Of a stretch of 64,000 nt of DNA, positions 29,001 through 38,287 are shown one piece after another. The translations under genes were made by a program, and so were the position numbers. The stretch comes from Rubricella aquisinus (lineage in GTDB: Bacteria > Pseudomonadota > Alphaproteobacteria > Rhodobacterales > Rhodobacteraceae), in assembly GCF_014199445.1 (NCBI RefSeq), contig NZ_JACIJS010000007.1, forward strand, positions 124,001-188,000, written 5' to 3'. The notes beneath the pieces are model-generated. The model had not been told where the DNA came from, ran no database searches, and was given only the letters and a program-made list of their open reading frames with translations. Within the stretch, counting starts at the first letter, position 1; every line of letters begins with the position of its first letter.

Positions 29001-29998
29001 CCGACACAAGCCTGATGGCCGCTGAAATCGCGGAGATCGCCCCCGCCGTGCAGCACTGTCTGACCCGGAATGAGGGGGCGATGGCCGCGCTGGGCGAGAT
29101 GCTGCGCCGCGATGCGCCGGGCCATGTGATCACGGTCGCGCGCGGCTCGTCGGATCATGCGGCGCATTATGTGGGGCAGGCGATCAGCCAACGGCTTGGG
29201 CTGGCGGTAGCGTCGGTCGGGCCGTCGATCTCTTCGGTCTATGGCGCGCGAATCGCGGCGGAGGGGGCGCTGGTTCTTGCGGTGTCCCAATCAGGGCAAA
29301 GCCGCGACATCCGCCACCTGACGGAGATGCTGGGCGATACCGGGGGGCTGACGGTCGCCCTGACCAACCGCGCCGACAGCCCACTGGCCCATGGCGTTGA
29401 TCATATGATCGACATTGCCGCCGGGCCGGAGCAGGCGGTTGCCGCGACCAAAAGCTACGTCTGCTCCGTCGTGGCGGGGCTGATGCTGGTGGCCCATTGG
29501 GCGCAGGACGGGGCATTGCAAGCGGCCCTTCAGCGGCTGCCGGATGCGTTGGACGGGGCGCTGCGCCTTGATTGGTCCGCGATGGCCGCGCATCTGGAGG
29601 GGGCAGAGCGGATGACCCTCCTGTCGCGTGGCGCGGGCCTGTCCGTGGCGCAGGAAATGGCGCTCAAGCTTATGGAAACATGCGGAATTGCGGCGCAGGC
29701 CTTTTCGGCGGCGGAGGTGCTGCATGGCCCATCGGCCCTGTTGCGGGACGGGGCGCGTGTGATGCTTTATGCGACAGAGAAAACGGGCGCGGCCTCCATC
29801 GTGGACACTGGCGCGCGGCTTACGGCTCAGGGCGCGGATGTGCTCGCGATGCCGCCGCAATTGCCCGCCTTGCATCCGCTTCTTGACCCGATTGCCCATC
29901 TGCCCGCGTTCTACAAGGTGGTGGAGCAGGAGGCGCGGCGGCGCGGGATCAACCCCGACCGGCCCGCGTTTTTGCAAAAGGAAACCGATACGCTCTGA
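28997..29998 (+). CDS. SIS-domain sugar isomerase/deaminase, NagB-II/GlmS-isomerase-like
   Basis: Predicted 333-residue protein with two SIS domains. It has ARGSSDHAA and SQSGQSRD in the phosphosugar-binding loop of the first domain, EVLHGPSAL in the second, and a C-terminal tail RRRGINPDRPAFLQKETDTL typical of GlmS-isomerase and type II glucosamine-6-phosphate deaminases. No glutaminase domain is present, so it probably works in the deamination/isomerisation direction, giving fructose-6-phosphate and ammonia. It overlaps the kinase gene by 4 bp and is last gene of the operon. Confidence 0.85.
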   Translation: MTDTSLMAAEIAEIAPAVQHCLTRNEGAMAALGEMLRRDAPGHVITVARGSSDHAAHYVGQAISQRLGLAVASVGPSISSVYGARIAAEGALVLAVSQSGQSRDIRHLTEMLGDTGGLTVALTNRADSPLAHGVDHMIDIAAGPEQAVAATKSYVCSVVAGLMLVAHWAQDGALQAALQRLPDALDGALRLDWSAMAAHLEGAERMTLLSRGAGLSVAQEMALKLMETCGIAAQAFSAAEVLHGPSALLRDGARVMLYATEKTGAASIVDTGARLTAQGADVLAMPPQLPALHPLLDPIAHLPAFYKVVEQEARRRGINPDRPAFLQKETDTL

Positions 29999-30148
29999 CC
30001 TGCGATGTCGGGAAATCCGGCATGTGCGCTTGTATCGCGCGCAAGAGCGCCCATTTCGCATGGAAAGCCATGGCTCGTCGCTTGCGCCCATCGTGGCGCT
30101 TGGCTAGGGTCCGCGCGACTTGAACATATCCAATACAGGGGACGTCTG

Positions 30149-30472
30149 ATGTTAGTAACTCCGGCCTATGCACAAGCCGCAGGTGGTGCTGCGGGTGGGT
30201 TGGCGAGCTTTGTGCCGCTGATCCTGATTTTCGTGATCATGTATTTCTTCCTGATCCGCCCGCAGCAAAAACGGGTGAAAGAGCATAAGGCGATGGTCGA
30301 TGCGCTGCGCCGTGGCGATCAGGTGATCACCCAAGGTGGGCTTGTCGGTAAGGTCATCAAGGTCAAGGAAGACGGCGAAGCCGAGGTTGAGATTGCCGAA
30401 GGTGTGAAGGTCCGTGTGATCAAATCCACCATCGCTCAGGTGATCTCCAAAACCGAGCCGGCCAAGGACTGA
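30149..30472 (+). CDS. yajC: Preprotein translocase subunit YajC
   Basis: Small inner-membrane partner of SecDF, 107 residues. It has one transmembrane helix (about 20-40) followed by IRPQQKRVKEHK and a small cytoplasmic domain (LRRGDQVITQGGLVGKV). ATG 30149 is chosen because it gives the family N-terminus (MLVTPAYAQAA). It precedes secD by 8 bp and heads the yajC-secD-secF operon. The 150 bp before it hold no gene and probably the promoter. Confidence 0.96.
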   Translation: MLVTPAYAQAAGGAAGGLASFVPLILIFVIMYFFLIRPQQKRVKEHKAMVDALRRGDQVITQGGLVGKVIKVKEDGEAEVEIAEGVKVRVIKSTIAQVISKTEPAKD

Positions 30473-30480
30473 TCTGACCC

Positions 30481-32136
30481 ATGCTGCATTTCCCGCTCTG
30501 GAAGAAAACGCTCATCTGGCTTGTCTGCGCGCTGGGCGTGGTGATGGCCATGCCGAATATGTGGTATGCGCAGGTGGAGCGGGCAAATGACGCACGCGTT
30601 CTGGCAGAAGAGACCGGGGCGGAGCCGGGCGCCGATGCGGCCCTCTGGCCCGAGTTCATGCCATCGCGGTTGATGAATCTCGGGCTTGATCTGCGGGGTG
30701 GGGCGCATCTGTTGGTCGAGGTGCAGCTAGAGGATGTGTATGCCGAGCGGCTCGAAGGGTTCTGGCCCGAAGTGCTCAGCACCCTGCGCCCGTTGCGGGA
30801 GGAGATCGGCACGATCCGGCGGCAGGCCTCAAACCCGGATGAATTGGTGGTGCGGATCGGCAATCCGGCGGCGATGGACACGGCGCTCACTGCATTGCGC
30901 GACCTGACGCGGCCGGTGGCGAGCCTCACGGGTGTCGGCACCACGGATTATGTGGTGAGCCAGGCGGGTGATACGGATATCGTGATCACCCTGTCTGATG
31001 TTGAAAAGCAGGCCACCGATGACCGCACGATGCAGCAATCGCTGGAAATCGTCCGCCGCCGCGTGGATGAAAGCGGCACACGGGAGCCGACGATCCAGCG
31101 GCAGGGGCAGGAACGCATCCTGATCCAGGTGCCGGGTGCCAGCAGCGCGCAGGAGGTGATCGACCTCATCGGCACCACCGCAAAGCTGACCTTCAACCCG
31201 GTCGTACGCCGCACCACGGACGCGACAGAGCGGGCCGGGGTGGGCAATGTGATCTATCCCTCTGTGGACGAGCCGGGCGTGTTCTATGTGCTCGAACGGC
31301 GCCCGGTGGTCAGCGGTGAGCAGCTTGTCGATGCGCAGCCGACCTTTCAGGAAAACCGCCCCGTCGTGTCGTTCCGCTTCAATGGGGCAGGGGGCCGCGC
31401 GTTCAGCGAATACACCGCGCAGAATATCGGCTCCCCCTTCGCGATCGTGTTGGATGAAGAGGTAATCTCCGCCCCCGTGATCCAGAGCCATATTTCGGGT
31501 GGTGCAGGTATCATCACGGGCCGCTTCGATCCGGCGGAGACGACGCGGCTTGCCATCCTGTTGCGCGCGGGCGCGTTGCCTGCTGAACTCGTGGTGCTCG
31601 AACAGCGCACCATCGGGCCAGAGCTTGGCGCTGACAGTATCGAGGCGGGGCGTCTGGCGACGATGATCGCCTTTGCCGCCGTGCTTGTGTTCATGTTCCT
31701 TGCCTATGGCACGTTTGGCCTGTTCGCGAATGTCGCGCTGATCCTGAACGTGGCGCTGATCATGGGCCTGTTGTCGGCCATTGGTGCGACGCTGACGCTG
31801 CCGGGGATCGCGGGGATTGTTCTGACCGTCGGCATGGCGGTTGATGCCAACGTGCTGGTGTTCGAGCGCATCCGCGAGGAACTTAAACGCGCCAAAGGGC
31901 CAGCGCGCGCCATTGAGCTTGGCTATGAAAAGGCGTTCTCCGCCATCATTGATGCCAACATCACCACCTTTATCGCGGCAGTGATCCTGTTTGCCATCGG
32001 GTCCGGCCCGGTGCGCGGCTTCTCCGTCACGCTGGGGATCGGGATCATCACCTCGGTGTTTACGGCTGTGTTCGTGACCCGCCTGATCGTGGCGACGTGG
32101 TACAATATCCGTCGCCCCAAAACCGTGACCATCTGA
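30481..32136 (+). CDS. secD: Protein translocase subunit SecD
   Basis: Membrane component that pulls exported proteins out of SecYEG using the proton gradient, 551 residues. It has an N-terminal helix, a large periplasmic P1 region (GLDLRGGAHLLVEV start, VRRRVDESGTREPTIQRQG), and five C-terminal helices with TVGMAVDANVLVFERIREEL, the RND-like motif carrying the functional Asp. It is followed 10 bp later by secF. Confidence 0.97.
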   Translation: MLHFPLWKKTLIWLVCALGVVMAMPNMWYAQVERANDARVLAEETGAEPGADAALWPEFMPSRLMNLGLDLRGGAHLLVEVQLEDVYAERLEGFWPEVLSTLRPLREEIGTIRRQASNPDELVVRIGNPAAMDTALTALRDLTRPVASLTGVGTTDYVVSQAGDTDIVITLSDVEKQATDDRTMQQSLEIVRRRVDESGTREPTIQRQGQERILIQVPGASSAQEVIDLIGTTAKLTFNPVVRRTTDATERAGVGNVIYPSVDEPGVFYVLERRPVVSGEQLVDAQPTFQENRPVVSFRFNGAGGRAFSEYTAQNIGSPFAIVLDEEVISAPVIQSHISGGAGIITGRFDPAETTRLAILLRAGALPAELVVLEQRTIGPELGADSIEAGRLATMIAFAAVLVFMFLAYGTFGLFANVALILNVALIMGLLSAIGATLTLPGIAGIVLTVGMAVDANVLVFERIREELKRAKGPARAIELGYEKAFSAIIDANITTFIAAVILFAIGSGPVRGFSVTLGIGIITSVFTAVFVTRLIVATWYNIRRPKTVTI

Positions 32137-32146
32137 GGAACATGAC

Positions 32147-33124
32147 ATGCGTTTGAAACTGGTTCCTGAGACAACGAATATCGATTTTTTCCGCTTTGTG
32201 CCGATCACTTTTGGCATCTCCGCCGTGGCGGCGGTTGCCTCCATCGTGCTGTTTTTCCTCGTTGGTCTGAATTACGGCATCGATTTCCGGGGCGGGACGG
32301 TCATCATGACCGAAACCGAGGAAGAAGTGCCGATTGGTGAGTATCGCGACATCCTCGGCACGCTTGATCTAGGCGATATCGCGGTTACCGAAATCTCCGA
32401 CCCGGCGGCGCAATTGACCGGGGATGAGCAATTCTCAGCCCTGATCCGGATTGAGCAGCAGGGCGATGACCCGGCAAGCCAGAACGTCGTGATCGTGGAG
32501 GTGCAACAGACCCTCAGCGAAGCGTTCCCCGGCATCCTGTTCCTATCGACCGAGAGTGTCGGTGCGAAAGTCTCCGGCGAATTGGTGCAGGCCGGGATTT
32601 TGGCCGTGGTTTTGGCGATTGGGGCCGTGCTGTTCTACATCTGGCTGCGGTTCGAGTGGCAGTTCTCCGTCGGTGCTGTCGCCGCCCTGATCCATGATGT
32701 GATCCTGACCATCGGGGTGTTTGCGCTGGTGGGACTGGAATTCAATCTGGCGATTGTGGCGGCCATCCTGACCATCGTGGGTTATTCGCTCAACGATACG
32801 GTCGTGGTGTTTGACCGGGTGCGCGAAAACCTGCGCCGGTATAAGACGAAACCGCTCAAGGACGTGTTGAACCTGTCGATCAACGAGACGCTCAGCCGGA
32901 CCCTGATGACATCCGTCACGACGCTGATCGCGCTGATCTCCCTGTACGTCTTGGGCGGGGAGGTGATCCGCGGATTTACCTTCGCGATGATCTGGGGCGT
33001 GATCGTCGGCACTTATTCGTCCATCTTTGTGGCAAGTGCCGTTCTGCTGCGTCTGGATGTGAAGCGCGATTGGTCCAAGGATGACAGCAAGGGCGGCACG
33101 CAGTTCGCGAATATCGACGCGTGA
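32147..33124 (+). CDS. secF: Protein translocase subunit SecF
   Basis: Partner of SecD, 325 residues with six predicted helices. It has the N-terminal YGIDFRGGTVIM segment and the core GYSLNDTVVVFDRVRENLRR motif. ATG 32147 is preceded by GAGGA. The stop overlaps the GTG of the TSUP permease gene. Confidence 0.97.
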   Translation: MRLKLVPETTNIDFFRFVPITFGISAVAAVASIVLFFLVGLNYGIDFRGGTVIMTETEEEVPIGEYRDILGTLDLGDIAVTEISDPAAQLTGDEQFSALIRIEQQGDDPASQNVVIVEVQQTLSEAFPGILFLSTESVGAKVSGELVQAGILAVVLAIGAVLFYIWLRFEWQFSVGAVAALIHDVILTIGVFALVGLEFNLAIVAAILTIVGYSLNDTVVVFDRVRENLRRYKTKPLKDVLNLSINETLSRTLMTSVTTLIALISLYVLGGEVIRGFTFAMIWGVIVGTYSSIFVASAVLLRLDVKRDWSKDDSKGGTQFANIDA

Positions 33125-33861
33125 GCCTGCTGCCTGACCTGACGGTTCTGGTTCCTTTACTGATGCTCGCGGCCCTTGCGGGGGCCGTGCGCGGCTTTGC
33201 CGGGTTTGGCACGGGGCTGGTGTTCATGCCGATTGCGGCGATGCTGCTGCCGCCTGTCGCGGCGCTGGTGATCCTCAGCGTGATGGACGGCTTTGGCGGG
33301 ATGCGCATGATCCCCGAGGCGTGGAAGGTCCTGGACCGCCGCAGCCTTGCGTTCCTGATCGGGGGTATGTTGATCGGCACGCCGCTGGGCGTATGGCTGC
33401 TGACAAGCGTGGAACCTGAGACATTCCGCTGGATCGTGTCCGCATCGGTGCTTGCCGCGCTGATCGCGATTGCGAGCGGGTGGCGGTATTCGCGCAAGCC
33501 GGGGGCCGCATTGACCGCCGGGATCGGTGGCACTGGCGGTGTCATGGGCGGTTTTATGGGTCTGCCGGGGCCGCCGGTGATCCTGATGTATCTCGGTGGC
33601 CCGCAACCGCCCGATCAGATCCGCGCGGGCATCACGCTATTCCTCGCGGCGGAGGTGCTGGTGGTGCTGATCGCGCTTCACCTCCGGGGCGCTTTGGAGA
33701 TATGGAGCCTTGTCACCGGGGCGGCGCTGATCGCGCCCTATTTGCTGACGAATTGGCTTGGAAGCCTTGCCTTTCGCCGCTGGGGTGGTGGGCTTTTCCG
33801 CCCGCTTGCATATATCGTGATGGGAGCGGCGGCGCTGATCGGCCTGCCGCTGTTCGACTGA
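33121..33861 (+). CDS. TSUP (TauE/SafE-family) sulfite/anion permease
   Basis: Predicted 246-residue inner-membrane protein with seven to eight helices and two related halves, including GAVRGFAGFGTGLVFMPIAA and GGTGGVMGGFMGLPGPPVIL. The family moves sulfite, sulfoacetate or related organosulfonates; the substrate here is unknown. The start is GTG 33121, overlapping the secF stop (GTGA), so it is translated from the secDF transcript. Confidence 0.88.
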   Translation: MSLLPDLTVLVPLLMLAALAGAVRGFAGFGTGLVFMPIAAMLLPPVAALVILSVMDGFGGMRMIPEAWKVLDRRSLAFLIGGMLIGTPLGVWLLTSVEPETFRWIVSASVLAALIAIASGWRYSRKPGAALTAGIGGTGGVMGGFMGLPGPPVILMYLGGPQPPDQIRAGITLFLAAEVLVVLIALHLRGALEIWSLVTGAALIAPYLLTNWLGSLAFRRWGGGLFRPLAYIVMGAAALIGLPLFD

Positions 33862-33874
33862 GAGGGGAAACATC

Positions 33875-34228
33875 ATGCGCCTGAACGAAGTTACCTATGA
33901 CAAATCCGTGCCGATAGACGGCTACGGCCCCGGCTTTTTCCGATTGGGGGGCGAGGTGCGCAAAGGTGCTGTTCTGCTGTTGCCCACCGGCCCTGCGGAC
34001 TGGATGGCGGGCGAAACCGCGCAGGTGGTGGCGGCTGCGAAGGATATCGACGTGCTGCTTTTGGGCATGGGGGCCGATATCGCGGCTGCGCCCGATGGCT
34101 TTATCGAAACGATCGAGGCTGCGGGCGTCGGGGTTGAGGTTATGTCCTCCCCCTCTGCCTGCCGGACCTATAACGTGCTGTTGGGAGAAGGCCGCCGGAT
34201 CGGCGCGGCGCTGATCCCGGTGGACTGA
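33875..34228 (+). CDS. Mth938-like domain protein (NDUFAF3 family)
   Basis: Predicted 117-residue soluble protein of the DUF498/Mth938 family, homologous to mitochondrial complex I assembly factor NDUFAF3. It has the typical VPIDGYGPGFFRLGG, LLLGMGADIA and SACRTYNVLLGEGR segments. It lies 13 bp after the TSUP gene, in the secDF run, a placement common in alphaproteobacteria. A role in membrane-protein or complex I biogenesis is plausible but unproven. Confidence 0.85.
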   Translation: MRLNEVTYDKSVPIDGYGPGFFRLGGEVRKGAVLLLPTGPADWMAGETAQVVAAAKDIDVLLLGMGADIAAAPDGFIETIEAAGVGVEVMSSPSACRTYNVLLGEGRRIGAALIPVD

Positions 34229-34347
34229 GATTTCCCGTCTTTTTCGCGGAACACCCTTTCATCCAGCGGAAGGCGGGATATATCCAGAACGGAACGCAGG
34301 GCGCTTTCGCGCGTTGCATGAGTGAGACGTAACAAAGGGGTTTACCA

Positions 34348-34947
34348 ATGGCATTTACACTTCCCGACCTTCCCTATGCACATGACGCGCTTGCCGATCG
34401 GGGCATGTCCGCTGAAACGTTCGAGTATCACCACGACATCCACCACAAGGCATATGTCGACAACGGCAACAAGCTCATTGAAGGCACCGAGTGGGCGGAC
34501 AAGTCCCTCGAAGAGATCATCAAGGGCACCTATCAGGCGGGCGCGGTCGCGCAAAACGGCATCTTCAACAACGCGTCCCAGCATTGGAACCACATGCAGT
34601 TCTGGGAGATGATGGGGCCGGGTGGCGACACCATGCCGTCCGAGCTGGAAAGCCGCATCGTCGATGCGTTCGGCTCTGTGCAGAAGTTCAAGGATGACTT
34701 TGCCGCCGCGGGCGCGGGCCAGTTCGGCTCTGGCTGGGCATGGCTCGTCGTTGATCAGGACGGCACGCTGAAAGTGACCAAGACGGAGAACGGCGTGAAC
34801 CCGGTCTGCTTTGGCCAGACGGCGCTGCTCGGCTGCGACGTGTGGGAGCATTCCTACTACATTGATTTCCGCAACAAACGCCCGGCCTACCTGTCGAACT
34901 TCCTCGACAAGCTGGTGAACTGGGAAAACGTGGCATCGCGCCTCTGA
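34348..34947 (+). CDS. sodB: Superoxide dismutase (Fe-type)
   Basis: Cytoplasmic superoxide dismutase, 199 residues. Metal ligands are the His in YHHDIHHKAYVDN, the His in SQHWNHMQFWE, and Asp and His in CDVWEHSYYIDF. The Gln in the NNASQHWNH segment and the GSGWAWLV context favour the iron type. ATG 34348 is preceded by AAAGGGG. The upstream 119 bp contain the promoter and the gene is closed by an intrinsic terminator, so it is a single-gene unit. Confidence 0.95.
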   Translation: MAFTLPDLPYAHDALADRGMSAETFEYHHDIHHKAYVDNGNKLIEGTEWADKSLEEIIKGTYQAGAVAQNGIFNNASQHWNHMQFWEMMGPGGDTMPSELESRIVDAFGSVQKFKDDFAAAGAGQFGSGWAWLVVDQDGTLKVTKTENGVNPVCFGQTALLGCDVWEHSYYIDFRNKRPAYLSNFLDKLVNWENVASRL

Positions 34948-34971
34948 TCCCATTTGCGATAGACAATCGGA

Positions 34972-35007
34972 CGGCCCCGTGGCACTGCTACGGGGCTGTT
35001 TTTGTTT
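34972..35007 (+). terminator. Intrinsic terminator after sodB
   Basis: A stem of about 9 bp (CGGCCCCGT and ACGGGGCTG, one G-U pair) with a 9-nt loop, followed by a T-rich tail (TTTTTGTTT). It lies 25 bp after the sodB stop and just upstream of rarD. Confidence 0.9.
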
Positions 35008-35019
35008 GGAATATCGCGC

Positions 35020-35928
35020 ATGACCGACACGACCAAAGGCATCATTGCGATGCTTGCATGTTGCACCATCTGGGGATTGTCGGGGCTGTTTTATAAGCTG
35101 GTGGCGCATGTCCCGGTGGTTGATGTGCTTGCCCATCGCACGCTTTGGTCATTGGTCTTTTTCCTTGGCGTCGTGGTGGTGACCGGACGACTGGCGCGGT
35201 TGAAAGCGGCGCTGGGCGATACGCCGACACGGCTGCGGCTGGGGCTGGCCGCCGTGCTTGTGTCCTGCAATTGGGGCGTATTCATCTTCTCCATCGGGGC
35301 GGGGTTCGCGGTGGAGGCGAGCCTTGGCTATTACATCTTTCCGTTTGTCGCGATCCTGCTTGGCGTGATTTTCCTGGGCGAGCGACCGGGAAAGCTGCAA
35401 TGGGCTGCGATTGCGCTGGCCATGATGGCCGTGGTCACGCTGACCGTCGGACTTGGTGCCGCGCCGTGGATCGCGCTGACACTGGCCAGCACATTCGGGC
35501 TATACGGGTTGATCAAAAAGCGGCTGGCGACGGGGCCGATCACCTCGGTCACTGTGGAGGTGTTGATCCTGTCGCCGCTCGCGCTTGGCTGGTTGTCATG
35601 GGTTGCCCTTCAGGGCGGAGCGCCGCTGGGGCAGGGTACGCGGGATATGGTCGTGCTGATGCTCTCAGGGCCGATGACTGGCGGGCCCTTGATCCTGTTT
35701 GCCTACGCGACCCAGCGGCTTGATTATGCCACCGTTGGCGTGCTCCAATTCTGGAACCCGACGCTGCAATTCTGCGTTGGTGCCTTCATCTTCCTTGAGG
35801 TGATCACGGTTTGGCACGGCATTGCCCTGCCGATGATCTGGGTCGCGGTGCTGCTTTATGTGATCGCGGCACGGCGTCAGGTCAGGGCCGCGCGCAAACG
35901 CTCCATCACCGCGGCAGGGCTGTCATAG
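35020..35928 (+). CDS. rarD: EamA-family transporter RarD
   Basis: Predicted 302-residue ten-helix permease of the RarD branch of the DMT superfamily, with IWGLSGLFYKLVAHVP, the RarD-typical HRTLWSL, SCNWGVFIFSI and GYYIFPFVAILLGVIFLGER. The compound transported is not established. ATG 35020 is used, with a weak Shine-Dalgarno. The 3' end overlaps the convergent LOG-family gene by 52 bp. Confidence 0.9.
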   Translation: MTDTTKGIIAMLACCTIWGLSGLFYKLVAHVPVVDVLAHRTLWSLVFFLGVVVVTGRLARLKAALGDTPTRLRLGLAAVLVSCNWGVFIFSIGAGFAVEASLGYYIFPFVAILLGVIFLGERPGKLQWAAIALAMMAVVTLTVGLGAAPWIALTLASTFGLYGLIKKRLATGPITSVTVEVLILSPLALGWLSWVALQGGAPLGQGTRDMVVLMLSGPMTGGPLILFAYATQRLDYATVGVLQFWNPTLQFCVGAFIFLEVITVWHGIALPMIWVAVLLYVIAARRQVRAARKRSITAAGLS

Positions 35929-36437
35929 ACCTCTAGAAAGTCGCGAAAGCTCGCATCCGCGAATTTCGCTGCGATGATCTGATCCAGAAGGGCGAGCAAT
36001 CCGTCCCAATACCCGTCGGTGTTCAGCAGTAGCACCGGTTTGTCATGCAGCCCCAATTGCCGCCATGTCAGCACTTCGAACAACTCATCAAGCGTTCCGG
36101 GGCCACCGGGCAGCGCAAGGATCGCGTCGGAATTGGCGAACATCACCTTTTTGCGCTCATGCATGTTTTCGGTGATGACATAGGTTTGGATATCCGTTTT
36201 GCCGACCTCACGGTCAACAAGGTGTTGCGGGATGACGCCAAACACGTCGCCGCCCGCCTCTTTGGCCGCCGATGCGACCGCTCCCATAATGCCAATATCG
36301 CCCGCGCCATAGACCAGCCGCAGCCCCGCTTGGGCCAAGGCGCGGCCAACCTCTTGCGCATCGGACAGAAAGGCAGGCGAGGTGCCAAGCCGCGATCCAC
36401 AGAACACACAGACGCTTTTGGGGATGAGTTGGGGCAT
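35877..36437 (-). CDS. LOG/TIGR00730-family protein
   Basis: Predicted 186-residue Rossmann-fold protein of the lonely-guy family, members of which release cytokinin-type free bases or nucleobase from nucleotide monophosphates. It has VCVFCGSRLG, GAGDIGIMGAVA and the signature PGGPGTLDELFEV, with Asp where PGGxGTxxE members usually have the first Glu. It opens at ATG 36437 (MPQLIPKSV). It is convergent with and overlaps rarD. Confidence 0.88.
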   Translation of the reverse strand: MPQLIPKSVCVFCGSRLGTSPAFLSDAQEVGRALAQAGLRLVYGAGDIGIMGAVASAAKEAGGDVFGVIPQHLVDREVGKTDIQTYVITENMHERKKVMFANSDAILALPGGPGTLDELFEVLTWRQLGLHDKPVLLLNTDGYWDGLLALLDQIIAAKFADASFRDFLEVYDSPAAVMERLRAALT

Positions 36438-36503
36438 GAAATACTCTCTTAACCAGGTTCGCCCCGCGTGACGGATGCAGGAAGGGCTTGGAACTGCAAG
36501 CCT

Positions 36504-36515
36504 TATACCAGTATA
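36504..36515. promoter_or_regulatory. Dyad TATACCAGTATA in the LOG/LysM divergent gap
   Basis: A small palindrome (TATAC-CA-GTATA) lies midway in the 140-bp divergent gap between the LOG-family and LysM protein genes. It could be part of a promoter or operator. The support is weak. Confidence 0.2.
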
Positions 36516-36577
36516 GGTAAAAAGGAGAAGAGGCGGACAATGCACCGCAACACACGCGCTGGGGCAGCAAGAAACAC

Positions 36578-38221
36578 ATGCAAAAAACTTATCTGTCGGG
36601 CGCGATTGCCGCCATCCTCGTGATCCTTGGGGCTGTCTGGTTCACCGGTATGGGAGGGGGTGAGGACACCGCCCCCGCCGCCGAAGAGGTCACGGAGGTG
36701 ACGCAGGCTCCTGCGCCTGCACCTGCACCCGCGACCGAAGAGGTTGCGACGGCAGCACCGGTGGCTGAGCCTGAGCCAGCCGCCATTCCCACGCCTGAGC
36801 CGACCGCCCCCGCCGAAGACCCCGCCCCCACCCCGGCGGAGCAAAGCCAGCCCGTCGCTGAACCGGTGGTCACGCCCCCGCAGGCCGACCCGGCACCCGT
36901 GACGGAAACAACTGAGGCCGCCCCGGCGGAGGCGCTGCCGACCGAAGAGGTCGCGCAAGAGACAAGCCCGGTCGCCGAACCTGAGGCGGAGGTGGTCGCG
37001 GAAGCCGCGCCCGCTGCCGACGCATCTGTGGCAACAGAAGCACCTGCCGCCGATCCCGTCGCCGCCCTTCCTGTGCTGGATGCGACCCCGGCGGAACCGA
37101 CAGCGGACGCGGCCGCAGACGAGGCCACCACCACTCCCAGCTTTGAGATCGTGCGCGTCGAAACCGACGGGGCCACCATCGTTGCCGGACGCGCGGCACC
37201 GGGGGCAGAGGTCAACGTCACGCTTGACGGGCAAACAGCCGCGACCGCGACCGCTGATGCGCGGGGCGATTTCGTGGCGCTGATGGACACACCCGCCACG
37301 GGCCAAAATCAGGAGATGCGGCTCTCCAGCGTCGATGAAAACGCGCAAGAGGTGACATCGACCGAAACCATCATCGTGCTTGTGGAGGAGCCGGAGGAAA
37401 CACCCGCTGCCGCCGCAGACACAACCGATGCACCAACGGACGCGCCTGCCGCGGACACTCCGACCGAGACAGACACACGGCCCGTCATCGTGCGCGCCAC
37501 GGACGATGGCGTCGAAGTGGTGCAAAGTGCCGAGACCCTGCCAGAGGAGCAGGTCACGATCGACACGATCAGCTATTCCATCACGGGCGATGTGGTTTTG
37601 ACCGGGCGTGGCGCGGGCGAGCAGCAATTGGTCATCTATGCCGATGGCGATGCCGTGGGCCGGGGCCGCGTGCGGCCCGATGGCCGCTGGCGCGTGATCC
37701 TTGGGGATGTTGAAGAAGGGCTTTATCTGCTGCGGATCGACCAGATCAACGATATCGGTGACGTGACCAGTCGGGCGGAGACACCATTCCAGCGCGTTTT
37801 CCCCGAAGTGCCCGTGGCCGAAGCCGCACCTGCCGAGACGAGTGAAGAGGGCGCTGCGTCCATGTCGCTCGCCGATGCGGCGGCGATGCTGGCCACCCAA
37901 ACCGAGGCCGCTGCCGCCGCGACCGTCGAGGATGTGGCCACCGCGCCTGCGGAAGCCACCGGCACCGCTCCCGCCGCACCTGACAGCAACACCGCGCCTG
38001 CACCCACCCCCGCAGTTGCTGCTGCCGTGGTTGCCGACGTGCCCGCGACGCGCCCAACCCAGATCGTCGTGCAGCCCGGCAACAACCTTTGGACCATCGC
38101 GCGGGTCGAATATGGTGAGGGCATTCGCTACACCCAGATATTTGAGGCGAATTCCGATCAGATCCGCGATCCGGACCTGATTTTCCCCGGTCAGATTTTC
38201 GCGATCCCGCGGGAGCAGTGA
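36578..38221 (+). CDS. Membrane-anchored LysM protein with Ala/Pro/Glu-rich spacer
   Basis: Predicted 547-residue envelope protein. An N-terminal helix (about 7-25) anchors it. A long low-complexity Ala/Pro/Glu/Thr segment fills about residues 28-185. Two Ig-like modules may follow (EIVRVETDGATIVAGRAAPG near 190, and ISYSITGDVVLTGRGAG near 330), then a second Ala-rich stretch and a C-terminal LysM domain (IVVQPGNNLWTIARVEYGEG ... DLIFPGQIFAIP), which binds peptidoglycan. The function is probably cell-wall tethering across the periplasm. The start follows a 140-bp divergent promoter region. Confidence 0.85.
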   Translation: MQKTYLSGAIAAILVILGAVWFTGMGGGEDTAPAAEEVTEVTQAPAPAPAPATEEVATAAPVAEPEPAAIPTPEPTAPAEDPAPTPAEQSQPVAEPVVTPPQADPAPVTETTEAAPAEALPTEEVAQETSPVAEPEAEVVAEAAPAADASVATEAPAADPVAALPVLDATPAEPTADAAADEATTTPSFEIVRVETDGATIVAGRAAPGAEVNVTLDGQTAATATADARGDFVALMDTPATGQNQEMRLSSVDENAQEVTSTETIIVLVEEPEETPAAAADTTDAPTDAPAADTPTETDTRPVIVRATDDGVEVVQSAETLPEEQVTIDTISYSITGDVVLTGRGAGEQQLVIYADGDAVGRGRVRPDGRWRVILGDVEEGLYLLRIDQINDIGDVTSRAETPFQRVFPEVPVAEAAPAETSEEGAASMSLADAAAMLATQTEAAAAATVEDVATAPAEATGTAPAAPDSNTAPAPTPAVAAAVVADVPATRPTQIVVQPGNNLWTIARVEYGEGIRYTQIFEANSDQIRDPDLIFPGQIFAIPREQ

Positions 38222-38287
38222 TCACGGGTGGAATGCCGGGTCGGGAGGGTTTATGTAAGCCCTTCATGACGATGACGGAGCCACCCA

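Noticed and set aside
30000-30148. In-frame upstream extension of yajC starting near 30005
   Set aside because: The extension has no homology to YajC and the ATG at 30149 gives the standard N-terminus.
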